From Flaveria trinervia (Eukaryota > Streptophyta > Magnoliopsida > Asterales > Asteraceae): a stretch of 64,000 nucleotides of DNA. Shown piece after piece: positions 48,011-57,989 of the stretch. The stretch lies in the NCBI GenBank assembly GCA_025506515.1, contig CM046442.1, forward strand, positions 18,166,443 to 18,230,442. The letters are read 5' to 3'. Made by a program: the position numbers and the translations under genes. Position 1 is the stretch's first letter. Each line of letters starts with the position of its first letter. The notes under the pieces were generated by a model, which ran no database searches, was not told the origin of the DNA, and was given only the letters and a program-made list of their open reading frames with translations.

Positions 48011-48220
48011 ACCCTGTTATTCCTGGTACTGGACCTAGGTCTATCATAGACCTGCAATAACGGTGCTCCGCACCTCTGATCACACCGCCTAGGGTAGAGT
48101 TTAGGTGTACCAATGCCATCTGCAGTACCCTGCTATTCCTGGTACTGGACCTAGGCCTATCATAGACCAGCTATAACAATGCATCGCACCTCTGGTCACA
48201 GTACCTAGGGTATGCAGCAA
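48011..48220 (-). repeat. Two ~95-bp repeats, 116 bp apart, in the LTR
   Basis: Copies at 48011-48105 and 48127-48220 share ATTCCTGGTACTGGACCTAG, TATCATAGACC, CGCACCTCTG and CCTAGGGTA. They are internal to the LTR and absent from the related solo LTR, which carries a different array in about the same place. Confidence 0.8.
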
Positions 48221-48714
48221 TGGTTCTATACAAATGGTCAATCATAAAGAAAGACCCTGATGTGCATCCTCCCGGGGTAGCAAACCCACACACCGTTGGG
48301 CTAACACCTTTTAATGGCGTGTCCCGACATACAAGGCTTGCAAGACTTTCTTTACTTTCATTCATTTATTAATGCATGCATTTATCATGTTCCTCTTTCA
48401 TTATCTGTCACTTTACGTTACGTAATACTTTGATTTCATTAATTAACATTCAACGCAAAGTCACGTGAAAGCTAAACATACATCATAACAAGGAACATCA
48501 ACATCATACAGGGCAATATCATACATACATAACATACATCAAGCATAATCATACAACATCACACATCACATCAATCACGCGCATCGCGTCATGTAACCAT
48601 ACGGCATCACCCATCATCATGCATCACATCATCATCATCATCTTAAATCATCCATGCCCATCACATCATCTATACCCTAAAGGTCTGAGCCTACCTCCTC
48701 GCCTTCCCGAAGGT

Positions 48715-49110
48715 CAGACAATACTATGGTCATTCAGGCGTATGGACCCTATTCGGTCGCATGGTCTTCTATGCGTATGAGAACACTCAGGCGAATGGAC
48801 CTCCAGTCGCATATTTCCTATGCAAATGAACCTCAGTTGCATGACATCCGGGCGTATGGACCTCAGTCGCATGACCTTCATGCGAATGGCCCTCAGTCTC
48901 ACACCTTTCGTGCGTATGAACCTCAATCGCACGACTCACAAGCGTATGGACTCCAGTCGCCATGACCTTCATCCGCATTTCATTCAATCGCATAGCACTC
49001 ATGCGTATGACCCTCAGTCGCATCACTTCCGTCCGTATGAGCCTCAGTCGCATTCCTTTCGTGCGTATGGACCCAGTTGCATGCCATTTAGACGCATGGA
49101 CCTCCATTCG
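48715..49110 (-). repeat. LTR minisatellite built on GCGTATGGACCTCAGTCGCATG
   Basis: About fourteen degenerate units of 25-30 bp. Each pairs a GCGTATG(G/A) or GCGAATGG word with CCTCAGTCGCA. The frames on both strands here are just translated repeats. Related words occur in the solo LTR at about 55545-55805, so the array is a shared but fast-changing part of this LTR family. Confidence 0.85.
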
Positions 49111-49669
49111 GTCGCCTAGCCCTAGCTGATGCAAAATGCAGTTCATCCCGAACTGCAGCTGCCAAGTTCGACCTCCAAACTCTTCCAAACCTCTTTTAAG
49201 CTCAAATCAACCATTCTAAACCTTAGGGAAGCATACGCCGACATCATTCAAGCACAACCAAGCCCGAAATCAAGCCTCAAACTAATCATACACATACACA
49301 AACGGGATTTCACCCAAAATACCCAAAAATGATTATCAGATGTGTTCCAGCCCCAAAATCATTCAAAAACGTATGAAAGAGGGTTCCTAGAACTCACATA
49401 AACGATCTCGTCGAGTAGAGCTTCGATTTGACCCACTACGCTTCTATTTTCACGCTCGAATCCACCCGAACTAAGCTTTTCTCCTCTTTTTCTCCTTTTC
49501 TTCTCCTTGGCTAAGTTTTGCAAAAATGGGGAGGGTGTGGGCTACCCTCCCCTTTTATACCCTCACTCATCCAAGTTTCTTTCCGTTTTGGCAAGTTTGA
49601 TCCCTCAACTTTGGACTTTATTTCTTTTTCTTCTTTCGTCGGCTTCAAAGAAAATTTCCGGGTGTTACA

Positions 49670-50524
49670 AATACCCATTGGCCAGAGGAACGTCAAAAGG
49701 TAATAAAACTTAAGTTTAATATAATTTCAAAAGTGGTGTATGGTAGAGTAGAAGCATTAATCGAAGCAGCGTTGTTGATACAAAGTATATCAATCAATCA
49801 ACCGAAAAGTATATAAGAAACCAACAACCGTGAGCATAAGAATCCCGACACCGACAATCAGGGAGCTCACGTCACTTTGAAGTTTGAAAGCCAAAAACAA
49901 GGTTAGGTTCTTTTTGTTTTTGTTCAATTTTCGACCATCAATGACTTTTATATACCATTCCTTCAAACTTTTATCTGATCAAATACATATTACTCCCTAC
50001 TCAGTACGAATCCAATTAATTCTAGCGGATTTTGAAGTTTTCGTGAGTTCCACCTCATTTTTTAGGGTTTTTCACTTCATTTATAGTTTTTCAATCAAGT
50101 CCGCATCATAAATATGTTATATTTGTTTTTGTTTATTTAATGGTAGTGGTATTCTAGCCTCTCACACCCATTTAATAAATTAATTTAAAAACTACCCACT
50201 CGAGGACCACATGTGTTACATTTATCAAACATTTTTGAATCACTAATGTAATATTTATCTTTGAAACCAAATTTACAACATGAGCATACTGCATTGAAGA
50301 ACCATGCAATTGAGTTAAAAGAAATCATAAATCGCCTAAATTTTTTTCCAAAGGAAATCATCAATTGTTATATTAAAAAAGTTGGAAAGAACATAGAAAA
50401 AAAGAATGGATTGGTTAACCAACCTAGTCGTTAGGCAATTAACAAATCCAACTCGTTGGTCTGCCAAGAACAAATCCTGCTGATATCGTCTATCATCTCC
50501 TTCACTCCTCTTCTACCTCACATA
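49670..50524. other. Intergenic DNA, no gene seen
   Basis: The frame at 49884-50111 is hydrophobic and short, with no known motif, and is not called. No element ends are recognised apart from the gypsy LTR boundary at 49669. Confidence 0.55.
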
Positions 50525-51052
50525 TGGGTGTAAATGAGCTAAGTTGAGTCTGAGCTTGCTAAAGCTCGAGCTCGACTTGTTTTGGTTTTAGATAGTTCGT
50601 GATGAAGCTTGGATTTTTTGTAGTTTTTATTTTTAAAGCTCGACTTTGGTTTGTTAGAAAATTTTCAAGCTCGAGCTCGGGTTATTTAGTATTAACTTTT
50701 TACTTTTAAAATTACTTTTGTATTTATTTATAGTCAAACTTTTATATAACATAATATATATTTTTTATTTATGATTAACACAATATTTTATATACTAATA
50801 TTCTTTACATATATATGTATTTAACATTTAAATTAAATAATTATATAAATAAAAAAACTCACTTAGTCTCGCGAGACGACTCGAGTTCATTTAATAAACG
50901 AGTCATAATATGTGCTCGAGTTGGCTCGAGCTCGTTTAAGCTTGAATCACTTGAACTCGTTTAAGCTCGGCTCGATTCGAGCTTTCTGATCCTATCCCAA
51001 CTTCCCAAATAGATTGCTAGTGCGGGCTAGCGGGTTTAACTCATTCGCACCC
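50525..51052. mobile_element. Probable hAT-type MITE with CTCGAGCTCG-rich ends
   Basis: The left end GGGTGTAAATGAGCTAAG (50525) and the right end TAACTCATTCGCACCC (to 51052) are imperfect inverted repeats. Both arms are rich in GAGCTCGAG/CTCGAGCTCG words around an AT-rich centre. The GGGTGTAAA(C/T)GAGC terminus is common in plant hAT-like MITEs. I could not find a clean 8-bp target duplication, so the boundaries are tentative. Confidence 0.45.
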
Positions 51053-51315
51053 TTAATCTCACTTAACAACCTCCACTCGACTCTGTTCGTTCAAACCCGT
51101 CTTCCATCGCCTTTTTCTCGTGGTCTCTACCACCTCCATCTTTCTCTTCCACGTCCATACACCGGCCTTAGAACATGTAGTAACGTGTCAAACAGAAACA
51201 CACGATCAAAACCACATCTTGATGTATTTACATGCAATTATTTGACCAACTTTTAATCATTTCCAATATTACCAATTTACATGAGAAAACACGATTTGAC
51301 ATAGTGACTGATCAT

Positions 51316-52188
51316 CTACAGTCTAACATCAGTACACTCAAACCATATTTCCTTAAATACCTTAATGATCAAATCATGATATTCATCAGAATTCAATGAT
51401 AAATAACATGCAAGAAGATCTTCCAAATCTTTAGAACTCGTAATATTATTCCCCATTATCATCTCCACCATCGATTCCTTAAAATCCCTAAACGGATCCA
51501 CCGTCGTCTTCACCACCACCATACTTTCCGACAAGCTCCGCCGGTCGCCGGATCTTCTCCGGCCACCGGCGTTTATCCCGTTGATCCTCACCCTGTTCCC
51601 CAACCTAGGAGAATAAATGTTGTTCTTAGCTTTTCTCGCCGGACTTCGCGTTACGCCGTCGTTCGCCGTTGAACTCCGGCGATCTCCGGCGACCACCCAT
51701 TTACCCGACCCGAATTCGTTTGGCTTCGTGGGCTTGGTTATGATCGGTGGGAGGTTAACTTTCGTATAAACGTCGTCGTTTGGGGGAATGAGAGATTGTT
51801 CGGGGGGACTCCCGCAGCTGCATTTTCTGGCGGGGCTGAGCTCCGGCGACACTGATTTCCGGCGAATTGGTTTCTTTGGGGTGATGGGTCGTTTCTTCTT
51901 GGATGATTTTCGTCTCGGGTCGGGTTGGTGATCGGTTTTAGGCGACGGTGGGTCATGAGTGCGGGTAATCTGGTCGGGTACGACGAGGTCTCTGGTGAAG
52001 TAGTATGATTTTCTTTGATTAGTCGCAGGTTTTGATGCTGAAATCGATGAAGAAGATGAGGGTGAAGATGATGAAGTAGTGATGGGTTGGGTTTTGGTTA
52101 GTTTGTTCTTGAGTTTGGTGGCTGTGATGGAGGAGTAGAGCCATGAATTGGGGATTAGAGTTGATAATCTGAGCCTGTAATTGCCCAT
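51316..52188 (-). CDS. OFP: OVATE family protein (OFP), transcriptional repressor
   Basis: A single uninterrupted frame of 290 residues, ATG at 52188-52186, TAG at 51318-51316. OFPs are plant nuclear regulators. Known members repress transcription, bind KNOX/BELL homeodomain proteins and affect organ shape and cell elongation. The start MGNYRLRLSTLIPNSWLY and QRKSYYFTRDL (residues ~58-68) match the conserved OFP N-terminus. A basic stretch (91-111, PRRKSSKKKRPITPKKPIRR) is a likely nuclear-localisation signal. The C-terminal OVATE domain spans about 220-287: VDPFRDFKESMVEMI, LEDLLACYLSLNS, YHDLIIKVFKEIWFEC. Length and lack of introns are normal for the family. The GC-rich, Ser/Pro/Arg-rich centre contrasts with AT-rich surroundings. 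Clade (OFP1-5-like) is not resolved. It looks intact. Confidence 0.93.
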   Translation of the reverse strand: MGNYRLRLSTLIPNSWLYSSITATKLKNKLTKTQPITTSSSSPSSSSSISASKPATNQRKSYYFTRDLVVPDQITRTHDPPSPKTDHQPDPRRKSSKKKRPITPKKPIRRKSVSPELSPARKCSCGSPPEQSLIPPNDDVYTKVNLPPIITKPTKPNEFGSGKWVVAGDRRSSTANDGVTRSPARKAKNNIYSPRLGNRVRINGINAGGRRRSGDRRSLSESMVVVKTTVDPFRDFKESMVEMIMGNNITSSKDLEDLLACYLSLNSDEYHDLIIKVFKEIWFECTDVRL

Positions 52189-54043
52189 TAATGGTGGTGA
52201 ATTGGTGTAGAATTGGAGTGAAGAGTGGAGAAGAGATATATAGATATGAAGGAGACATGTGGGGACGATGGGGTAGAAAAGTCACACAAGAATACAAAAG
52301 GAGGTAGGGCCTACGGTGGGTGCTAAACAAGATGCTTTAATGCTAAATCGTCACTAATAGTGATTTGTGAAGAAAACAAAATACTTTATCAGGATTTTTT
52401 TGATAAATATACGAGTGAGTGAGTGTGTTTATTATATTATATAAAATGTTTTTGAGTTATTGTTATTAAAGTAGAAAAGAAATTGTTGTTTATTTATATA
52501 TTTAAGAAATCATAGTTTAACATTTATAAATTTATTAATATTTTTGAAATTAATTGTGAATGTAAAAGAGAGAAAAAATAATGATAAAAATTCAATTTAT
52601 TTAATTTATAAAGAAAGAGAAAAATTAGTAATTTTTAATGTATTTATAACGATGAAAATAATGAATTTGTTGTGAATACTTTAAATTGGTAAAAGACAAT
52701 CAATTTAATATAAACATTTACACGTGTTGCATCAAAAATAATAAGTTATATTTAGCCATTTAAAAAACTTATGTTGGTGTATAGTAACAAAGACGATTTA
52801 AAACCATTTTGTGGATGACATTTAAAGCAATAAGTATAAGGCATATTTTATTTTTAACCTAAAAATATGTGTACATAATGAAAGAATATTTTAATTAAGC
52901 GTTGTGATATTATCCTTTCTTGTTTTGCTCATCTCTTTTAATAAAAAATGATAATGGTATAATAATTAATTATTTTAAACATTTACATGTTAAAAGTGTT
53001 ATTTTTTTAATTTTTATTACAAATTATTTAGTATTTTTTTAATTCAACACAAGTAACGCATGAGCGCTAGATTAGTCGGTTAAATATGATACTTGAGTTT
53101 TGAAGGAACGGAGATAAATTCAATATAGTTTTTGGTGTGTTTGATTGTTTATATATTAATTTGTTAAACTTATGGATAATAAACATTTCAGTTGACTTTT
53201 ATACTTTTATGGGTTAGTAGAGAAAAAAATGGTTTTTATTTTGGTGAAATATAACACTTTATAAAGTCACATGTATAATTCACTGTTTTGTTTTACTTTC
53301 TCAAAATTGTTTTTTTTTTTCTTAAAGTAAGGAAATGCTCATAAAGTATATTTTGAAACACGACACTATTTTTTCACCCTCTTTTTCTTTAGAATTATCA
53401 TAAATATTGGCGTGCACATAATAACATAAAATAATGTTTGTCCTTTTTATTTTAAATGCAGATTGATAATGTTTTTATATGTATATACAGAAACGTGCAT
53501 TGAAAAAGAAAAAATAAACCTAAAATAAATATGTTGGTAGAAAATCATTTAAAACAAAATTTATGATTACAAAAATTACTATTACTGAAGAATAAAATAC
53601 TTTGAGTCACGATTTAAATTTTAGTTGTGAATGATGCAACTTGATATGCTCCTCGAGTGAGCTTAAGCATATATTTCCTTGATTGTGTCACCAAGAAACC
53701 GAAAATAATCTCACTGTTTATTAGTAGATGGCGTCTAGAATGGTCGATGGTAAAATGCATCATTTTTTCGAGGAGGGTGTTGAATGTGATCATCCTGTTA
53801 ATATAAATCTTTTACAAAGTTAACGTATTTTATTCTGGTCAGGATTTCAATCCAACATGCCTCTTGTCACTTGCTGTGTTCCTTTGTGCCAACCTGGTCA
53901 TATGAACGACAACTATTTCATGTACTATGTCGATTGTTTTTTTGGATAGTTTAAACCTACTCAAGAAGGTGTTGTGCGTTAACCCTCAAGAGCATGTTAG
54001 ATTGTGACAAACGACACTATTCCATCAATATAAAGACTGGGGG
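52189..54043. other. OFP upstream region and AT-rich intergenic DNA
   Basis: The first few hundred bases should hold the OFP promoter (minus strand). The rest is AT-rich without a supported gene. Near 53040-53075 the sequence ATTCAACACAAGTAACGCATGAGCGCTAGATT recalls the degenerate tail of the Helitrons seen elsewhere in the window, but the hairpin is poor. Confidence 0.5.
52235..52244 (-). promoter_or_regulatory. Possible TATA box of the OFP gene
   Basis: On the minus strand TCTATATATC lies about 48 bases upstream of the OFP start codon. Used as a TATA box it would give a short 5' leader of roughly 15-20 bases. The distance is tight, so a more distal TATA is possible. Confidence 0.35.
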
Positions 54044-54323
54044 GGCGTTTGGTTGAATGAAATTGAGAAACTAGTATAATTTTCAAATAAAATTTTTGAG
54101 TGTAATGAAATGTAAAACCCAAAGGAATTTTCACCTCAAATTCCTTTGGTTGTGGGATTTCAAATTCCCTCTCTAGGTGGAAGGATTTTAAAATTCCACA
54201 ACCAAGAGAATTTGAGATGAAACATTCTATTGGGTTTACTTTTAATTGCTCATTTAAACATAATTTTACTTGAAAATTATATTAGTTTTTTAATTTCCAT
54301 TATATTTCTTCCAACCAAACGCC
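54044..54323. mobile_element. 280-bp MITE with long imperfect hairpin
   Basis: The ends GGCGTTTGGTTG (54044) and CAACCAAACGCC (to 54323) are perfect 12-bp inverted repeats. The arms continue to pair imperfectly, with GAAATTGAGAAACTA against TAGTTTTTTAATTTC and AATTCCTTTGG/CCAAAGGAATT in the middle. The GGCGTTTGGTT terminus is common in plant MITEs. The target duplication is unclear, so the superfamily is left open. Confidence 0.75.
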
Positions 54324-55544
54324 ATAGATTTGGGTTTGTGTAGGTGCCCCTTGTTAACATTACCTTAGTGAATCAACGTCATCCTCAACTTTCATAAAAA
54401 AGGAGTAAATAAGTCGATTGTATTATGTGCTAGATTACACTAGAGATTGTCTTTTTTCTGGTTTACGTCTAGAACCCTAGATTTGCTCGTGTGTAGTTTG
54501 GAAGCTCGAGCTCCGCACACTTGTGTTTTTTATTAATTATTCAATTATTTTTTACATAGCATATTTATTTTCATATAGACATATTTATATATTTATGGAA
54601 GTGTTAGGCTAATAAGGGGAAAAACCTTAAAAAACGTAATTTAAAAAAAAAAACCTAACAACCGACACAACCAAATTTCAATTTACTTCTTTTAAGTGGT
54701 GTTAGAACTGTCTCGTCGAACCCCCTAAAACCCACCCCCAACCATTAAAAAAGAGAAAATTGCAAAAATAGTCCATGTGGTTTGATCAAATTGCAATTTG
54801 GTCTCCAGATTTTAAAAATTGCAAATTTAGTCCTAACATTTGGAAGTTTGTTGCAAATTTAGTCCCCACCGTTAGTGTCTGTTAGTTTTTAACGATCTGG
54901 GGACTAAATAAGCAATATGATCAAACCATAGGGACTAATTATGTAACACCCGGATATTTATTATTTTGAAGCCGGTGAAGAAAGAAAAGAAAATAAAGTT
55001 CAAAGTCGAGGGACCAAACTCGCCAACGAAGAAAAGTTGGGAATTTTGGTGATATTAGTAGGGAGAGGGCAGCCCACTCTCTCCACACACCCCACAAATC
55101 AGATTTCATAGAGAGAAGAAGAGAGAAAGGAGAAAAAGTTGGTTCGAGCTAGTTCGGGTCGCCAAAATCATCGTGTAGCAAGCCAAATCGAAGCTCTTGT
55201 CGTTGTGCTCGTTTGTGTGAGTTCTAGAACACCACTTTTACTTGTTTTCAAACGATTTTAGGGCTGGAAAACATCTGAAATCGGGTTTTTTGAGTATGTG
55301 TATGTTGACCCGTTTGTGTATGTGTATGTGTATGTATGATGCGTTTGTGGCTTGATTGTGAGCTTGTGTGTGCTTGAATGGTGTCGTGGTATGCATCCCT
55401 AAGGTTTAGGATGGTCGATTTGGGCTTAAAATGGGTTTAGAGGAGTTTGGAGGCCGAAACCCTCGGCTGCAGTCAGGATGAACTGCATTCTGCATCAGTT
55501 AGGGCTAGGCGACCGACTGGAGGCCGAATGGAGGCCATACGGCC

Positions 55545-55805
55545 GATTAGGGTGCGATTGGGGTCCATTCGCACAATTGAATGTCCATTCGCACGATTGA
55601 AGGGCCAGTCGCATGGGGTCATGCGACTGAAGGTCCAGTCGCATAAGTGCTCATCCGCATTAATCCTATTCGCATGAGGTCCATCCGCATTGTCCATTCG
55701 CACGACTGGATGTTCATTCCCATAGGTGTTATCCGTATTAGTTCATTCGCATGATGTTCAGTCGCATGGAGGCCATGCGACTGAAGGGTGTCCATACGCC
55801 CGAGT
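55545..55805 (+). repeat. LTR minisatellite of GTCCA(T/G)TCGCA words
   Basis: About ten degenerate units of 20-30 bp combine CCATTCGCA, CCAGTCGCAT and CATGCGACTGAAGG. Both GTCGCAT and its complement ATGCGAC occur, so short hairpins can form. It shares core words with the array at 48715-49110. Confidence 0.75.
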
Positions 55806-56193
55806 AGGGCTGTCACACCCGAGGAAAGTGTAGTTTGACTTCTGACTTTCGGAGAAAAGTGCAGATGTAAGTTTTGACGTAAAGGTTCCTGTAAGAGCAT
55901 GTAAGATGACGATTGGGGCCTTAGAGAGCATGTTGGGCATGACGATGATGATGTTGCATGTTAGGGCTTGTTATGTATGTATGATGTTGCCCTGTATGAT
56001 GATGATGAATGTGTATGATATGTTCCTTAATATGATGTATGTTATCTTTCTTGTGGCATTATGTGTCATGTTAATGAATGAATGAAGTATTATGTAACAT
56101 AAAGTGAAAGATAATGAAAGGGGAACATAAAGTAAGAATGAATGCATTATTGAAGGATGAACGAACGAAGGAAAGGCTTGCAAGCACATATAT

Positions 56194-56538
56194 GAGGTGA
56201 GCAACTCGATGGTTGCAAGAGACTCGGATAGCGTGCCATCGATGAGAATGGCAATGAGGTGAGCAACCCTGTTGTTGCAACAGACTCGGATGGTATGCAA
56301 TCCTTGAGATTGCTATGAGGTGAGCACCCCTACGGTTGCAACAGACTCGGACAATGCGTTATTGTGTAGTTGCCATGAGGTGAGCCACCCTATGGTTACA
56401 AGAGACTCGGATAGCATGCTATTGTTGAGATTGGCAAGTGGGGTGAGCAACTCTATGGTTGCAACAGACTCGAATGACGCGAAGTCGTTGAGATTGTTAA
56501 TGAGGTGAGCGACCCTGTTGTCGCAACAGACTCGAAGG
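56194..56538 (+). repeat. Six ~61-bp tandem repeats in the solo LTR
   Basis: Units start at 56194, 56256, 56317, 56377, 56440 and 56502 with G(A/G)GGTGAGC, followed by GGTTGCAA(C/G)AGACTCG(G/A)A and a variable ~25-bp tail ending near TTGAGATTG. Copies differ at many positions. The array is not in the related LTR at 47511-49669. Confidence 0.9.
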
Positions 56539-57989
56539 AACGAAAGTATAAATGAACGAAAGATTTTGTATGAAAGAACGAAGTATGAATGAACGTGTAT
56601 GAATTATCGGAATAATGTACAGAGCAGGATCCTTGTCATTCGACCTCAGCAATCGTGGCCGAGTGCCATGAAGAGGGTAAAGTCTGACTGGATCTAGATA
56701 GAGAAGTGAATGTTAATGTAACATGTGAATGAGCAAAGTTAATGAACGGAATGATGAGGATAATATTGATATTATCTGTATGTACGTATGATGTATGATC
56801 GTGAACGAATGTAAAGTAAAGTATGTTTTATTTATAAAACTAGAACTCACTCAGCAATGCTGACTTTGATGTGTTTCCAGTTGGCAGGTAATGATTGCTG
56901 AGGATGGCACGGGCGACTACTCAGCTCTTTTGGGATGACATTCTTTTGATTAATGTTTTTGCATTGTAATGCGAACAAGCTATTTTGTAATGAATGTTGT
57001 ATTAATTTGCAAAAGCATTTACATGGAAATGAAAGATTGTTTAGTTTTCCGCTGCGATTTTATGAAACTCAAATGTAATTATAGGTTTTATGTGCAATGA
57101 GAACCCAACTGTAAGCGTCCCGGGAACGGTGCCTTACAAATTATGCAATTTGCTCTAAAAAAATAAAAAAATTGAAAATCAATAAAATTTAAAAAAAATT
57201 AAATCAAACATAATAAATTCAAATAAAAATCAATAATTTTTTTAAAATAAAATAAAGATTAAAAAATCAAATTAAATTCAAAATTAAATTAAAGTAAAAA
57301 TTAAAACGCATGTAAAAAGAGAAAGCGAGAAGTATTGAAAAAAAGTATGTGATTAAAGTAAAAAGTTAAATAAAAACAAAAAAAATAAAAATACAACGGA
57401 ATAATCATTCATAATATTCAAAATAAATATTGAAAAAATCATATTAAAGTGAAAAAAAAAAAAATGGTTTGATTTCATTTTCTTCTTTTGGATTTATACT
57501 TTCAAAAGGTTTTTGGATTCTTCAATTTAAACATGACATATGAAATTCATCAAAAATAATTATAAATAATAAAATTTTAAGCATACTTCTCATTTTCTAT
57601 TTTTATATGCATTCTATTGTTACTTTTATTTACTTTTTAAAATTGGTTTGATTTTTTAACCTTTATTCTATTTTTTTAATGATTATTGAATTTCTTTATT
57701 AAAGTTTATTTGAATCTTTTAAAATTTAATTTTAATTTCTTAATTTTTATTTGATTTTTTTAGTTTTTTTACTTTTTGGGGAAAATTGCACAATTGGTCC
57801 GTGTGGTTTGACTATATTGCATATTTAGTCCCCAGATCGTTAAAAACTAACGGACACTATCGGTGGGGACTAAATTTGCAACAAACTTCCAAATGTTAGG
57901 ACTAAATTTACAATTTTTAAAATTTAAGAACCATACTTACGATTTGATCAAATCATAGGGACTATTTTTGCAATTTTCTCATTAAAAAA

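Larger units (their letters stand above)
45336..49669 (-). mobile_element. Ty3-gypsy element, minus strand, 3'-truncated and gag-deleted
   Basis: Minus order is 5' LTR (49669-47511), primer site, gag start, zinc knuckles, protease, and RT up to the YSKSEEEH segment, then an abrupt end near 45335. RNase H, integrase and the 3' LTR are missing. The gag core is also absent: the gag N-terminal frame ends at 46876 and the knuckle frame begins at 46768. LTR ends TGTAACACCCGG ... match the solo LTR at 54942-57138, so both belong to one family. The chromovirus lineage is likely from the RT and the primer site but is not resolved. Confidence 0.85.
47511..49669 (-). repeat. 5' LTR of the minus-strand gypsy
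   Basis: 2159 bp. On the minus strand it runs TGTAACACCCGGAAATTTTC ... CGGGAACGGGGCCATACA. It shares end sequence and the GGATGGCAC..GGGCGACTACTCAG segment (rc near 47735-47760) with the solo LTR at 54942-57138. The middle holds two unrelated repeat arrays. No partner 3' LTR is present, so no target duplication can be tested. Confidence 0.88.
54942..57138 (+). mobile_element. Solo gypsy LTR nested in the Mutator-like element
   Basis: 2197 bp, TGTAACACCCGGATATT ... GGAACGGTGCCTTACA, flanked by a perfect 5-bp duplication AATTA (54937-54941 and 57139-57143). Removing it restores the left inverted repeat of the surrounding element (CTAATTATGCAATTTGC), which proves the order of events. It belongs to the family of the LTR at 47511-49669. 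It contains two repeat arrays. The open frames in it, such as 55447-55677, are not genes. Confidence 0.92.
54753..57980. mobile_element. Foldback Mutator-like element with 9-bp target duplication
   Basis: The left end GAGAAAATTGCAAAAATAG and the right end CTATTTTTGCAATTTTCTC are perfect inverted repeats. Pairing continues for about 200 bp (GTGGTTTGA, TAGTCCTAACATTTGGAAGT, TTTAACGATCTGGGGACTAA and their complements). Inside, an A-rich arm (57145-57470) and a T-rich arm (57600-57780) add further foldback. The flanks are a perfect 9-bp duplication, ATTAAAAAA (54744-54752 and 57981-57989), as expected for Mutator-like elements. Without the nested LTR it is about 1.03 kb and has no transposase. 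Confidence 0.88.

Noticed and set aside
48714..49188. Met/Arg/Ser/His-rich frames on both strands near 48.7-49.2 kb
   Set aside because: They are translations of the LTR minisatellite; both strands are open in parallel.
51014..51256. 80-codon + strand frame next to the OFP gene
   Set aside because: It overlaps the end of a probable MITE, has no recognisable domain and no coding-like context.
56194..56538. CRISPR-like array
   Set aside because: Units are directly adjacent, ~61 bp and degenerate, with no constant repeat/variable spacer pattern. It is an LTR minisatellite in a plant genome.
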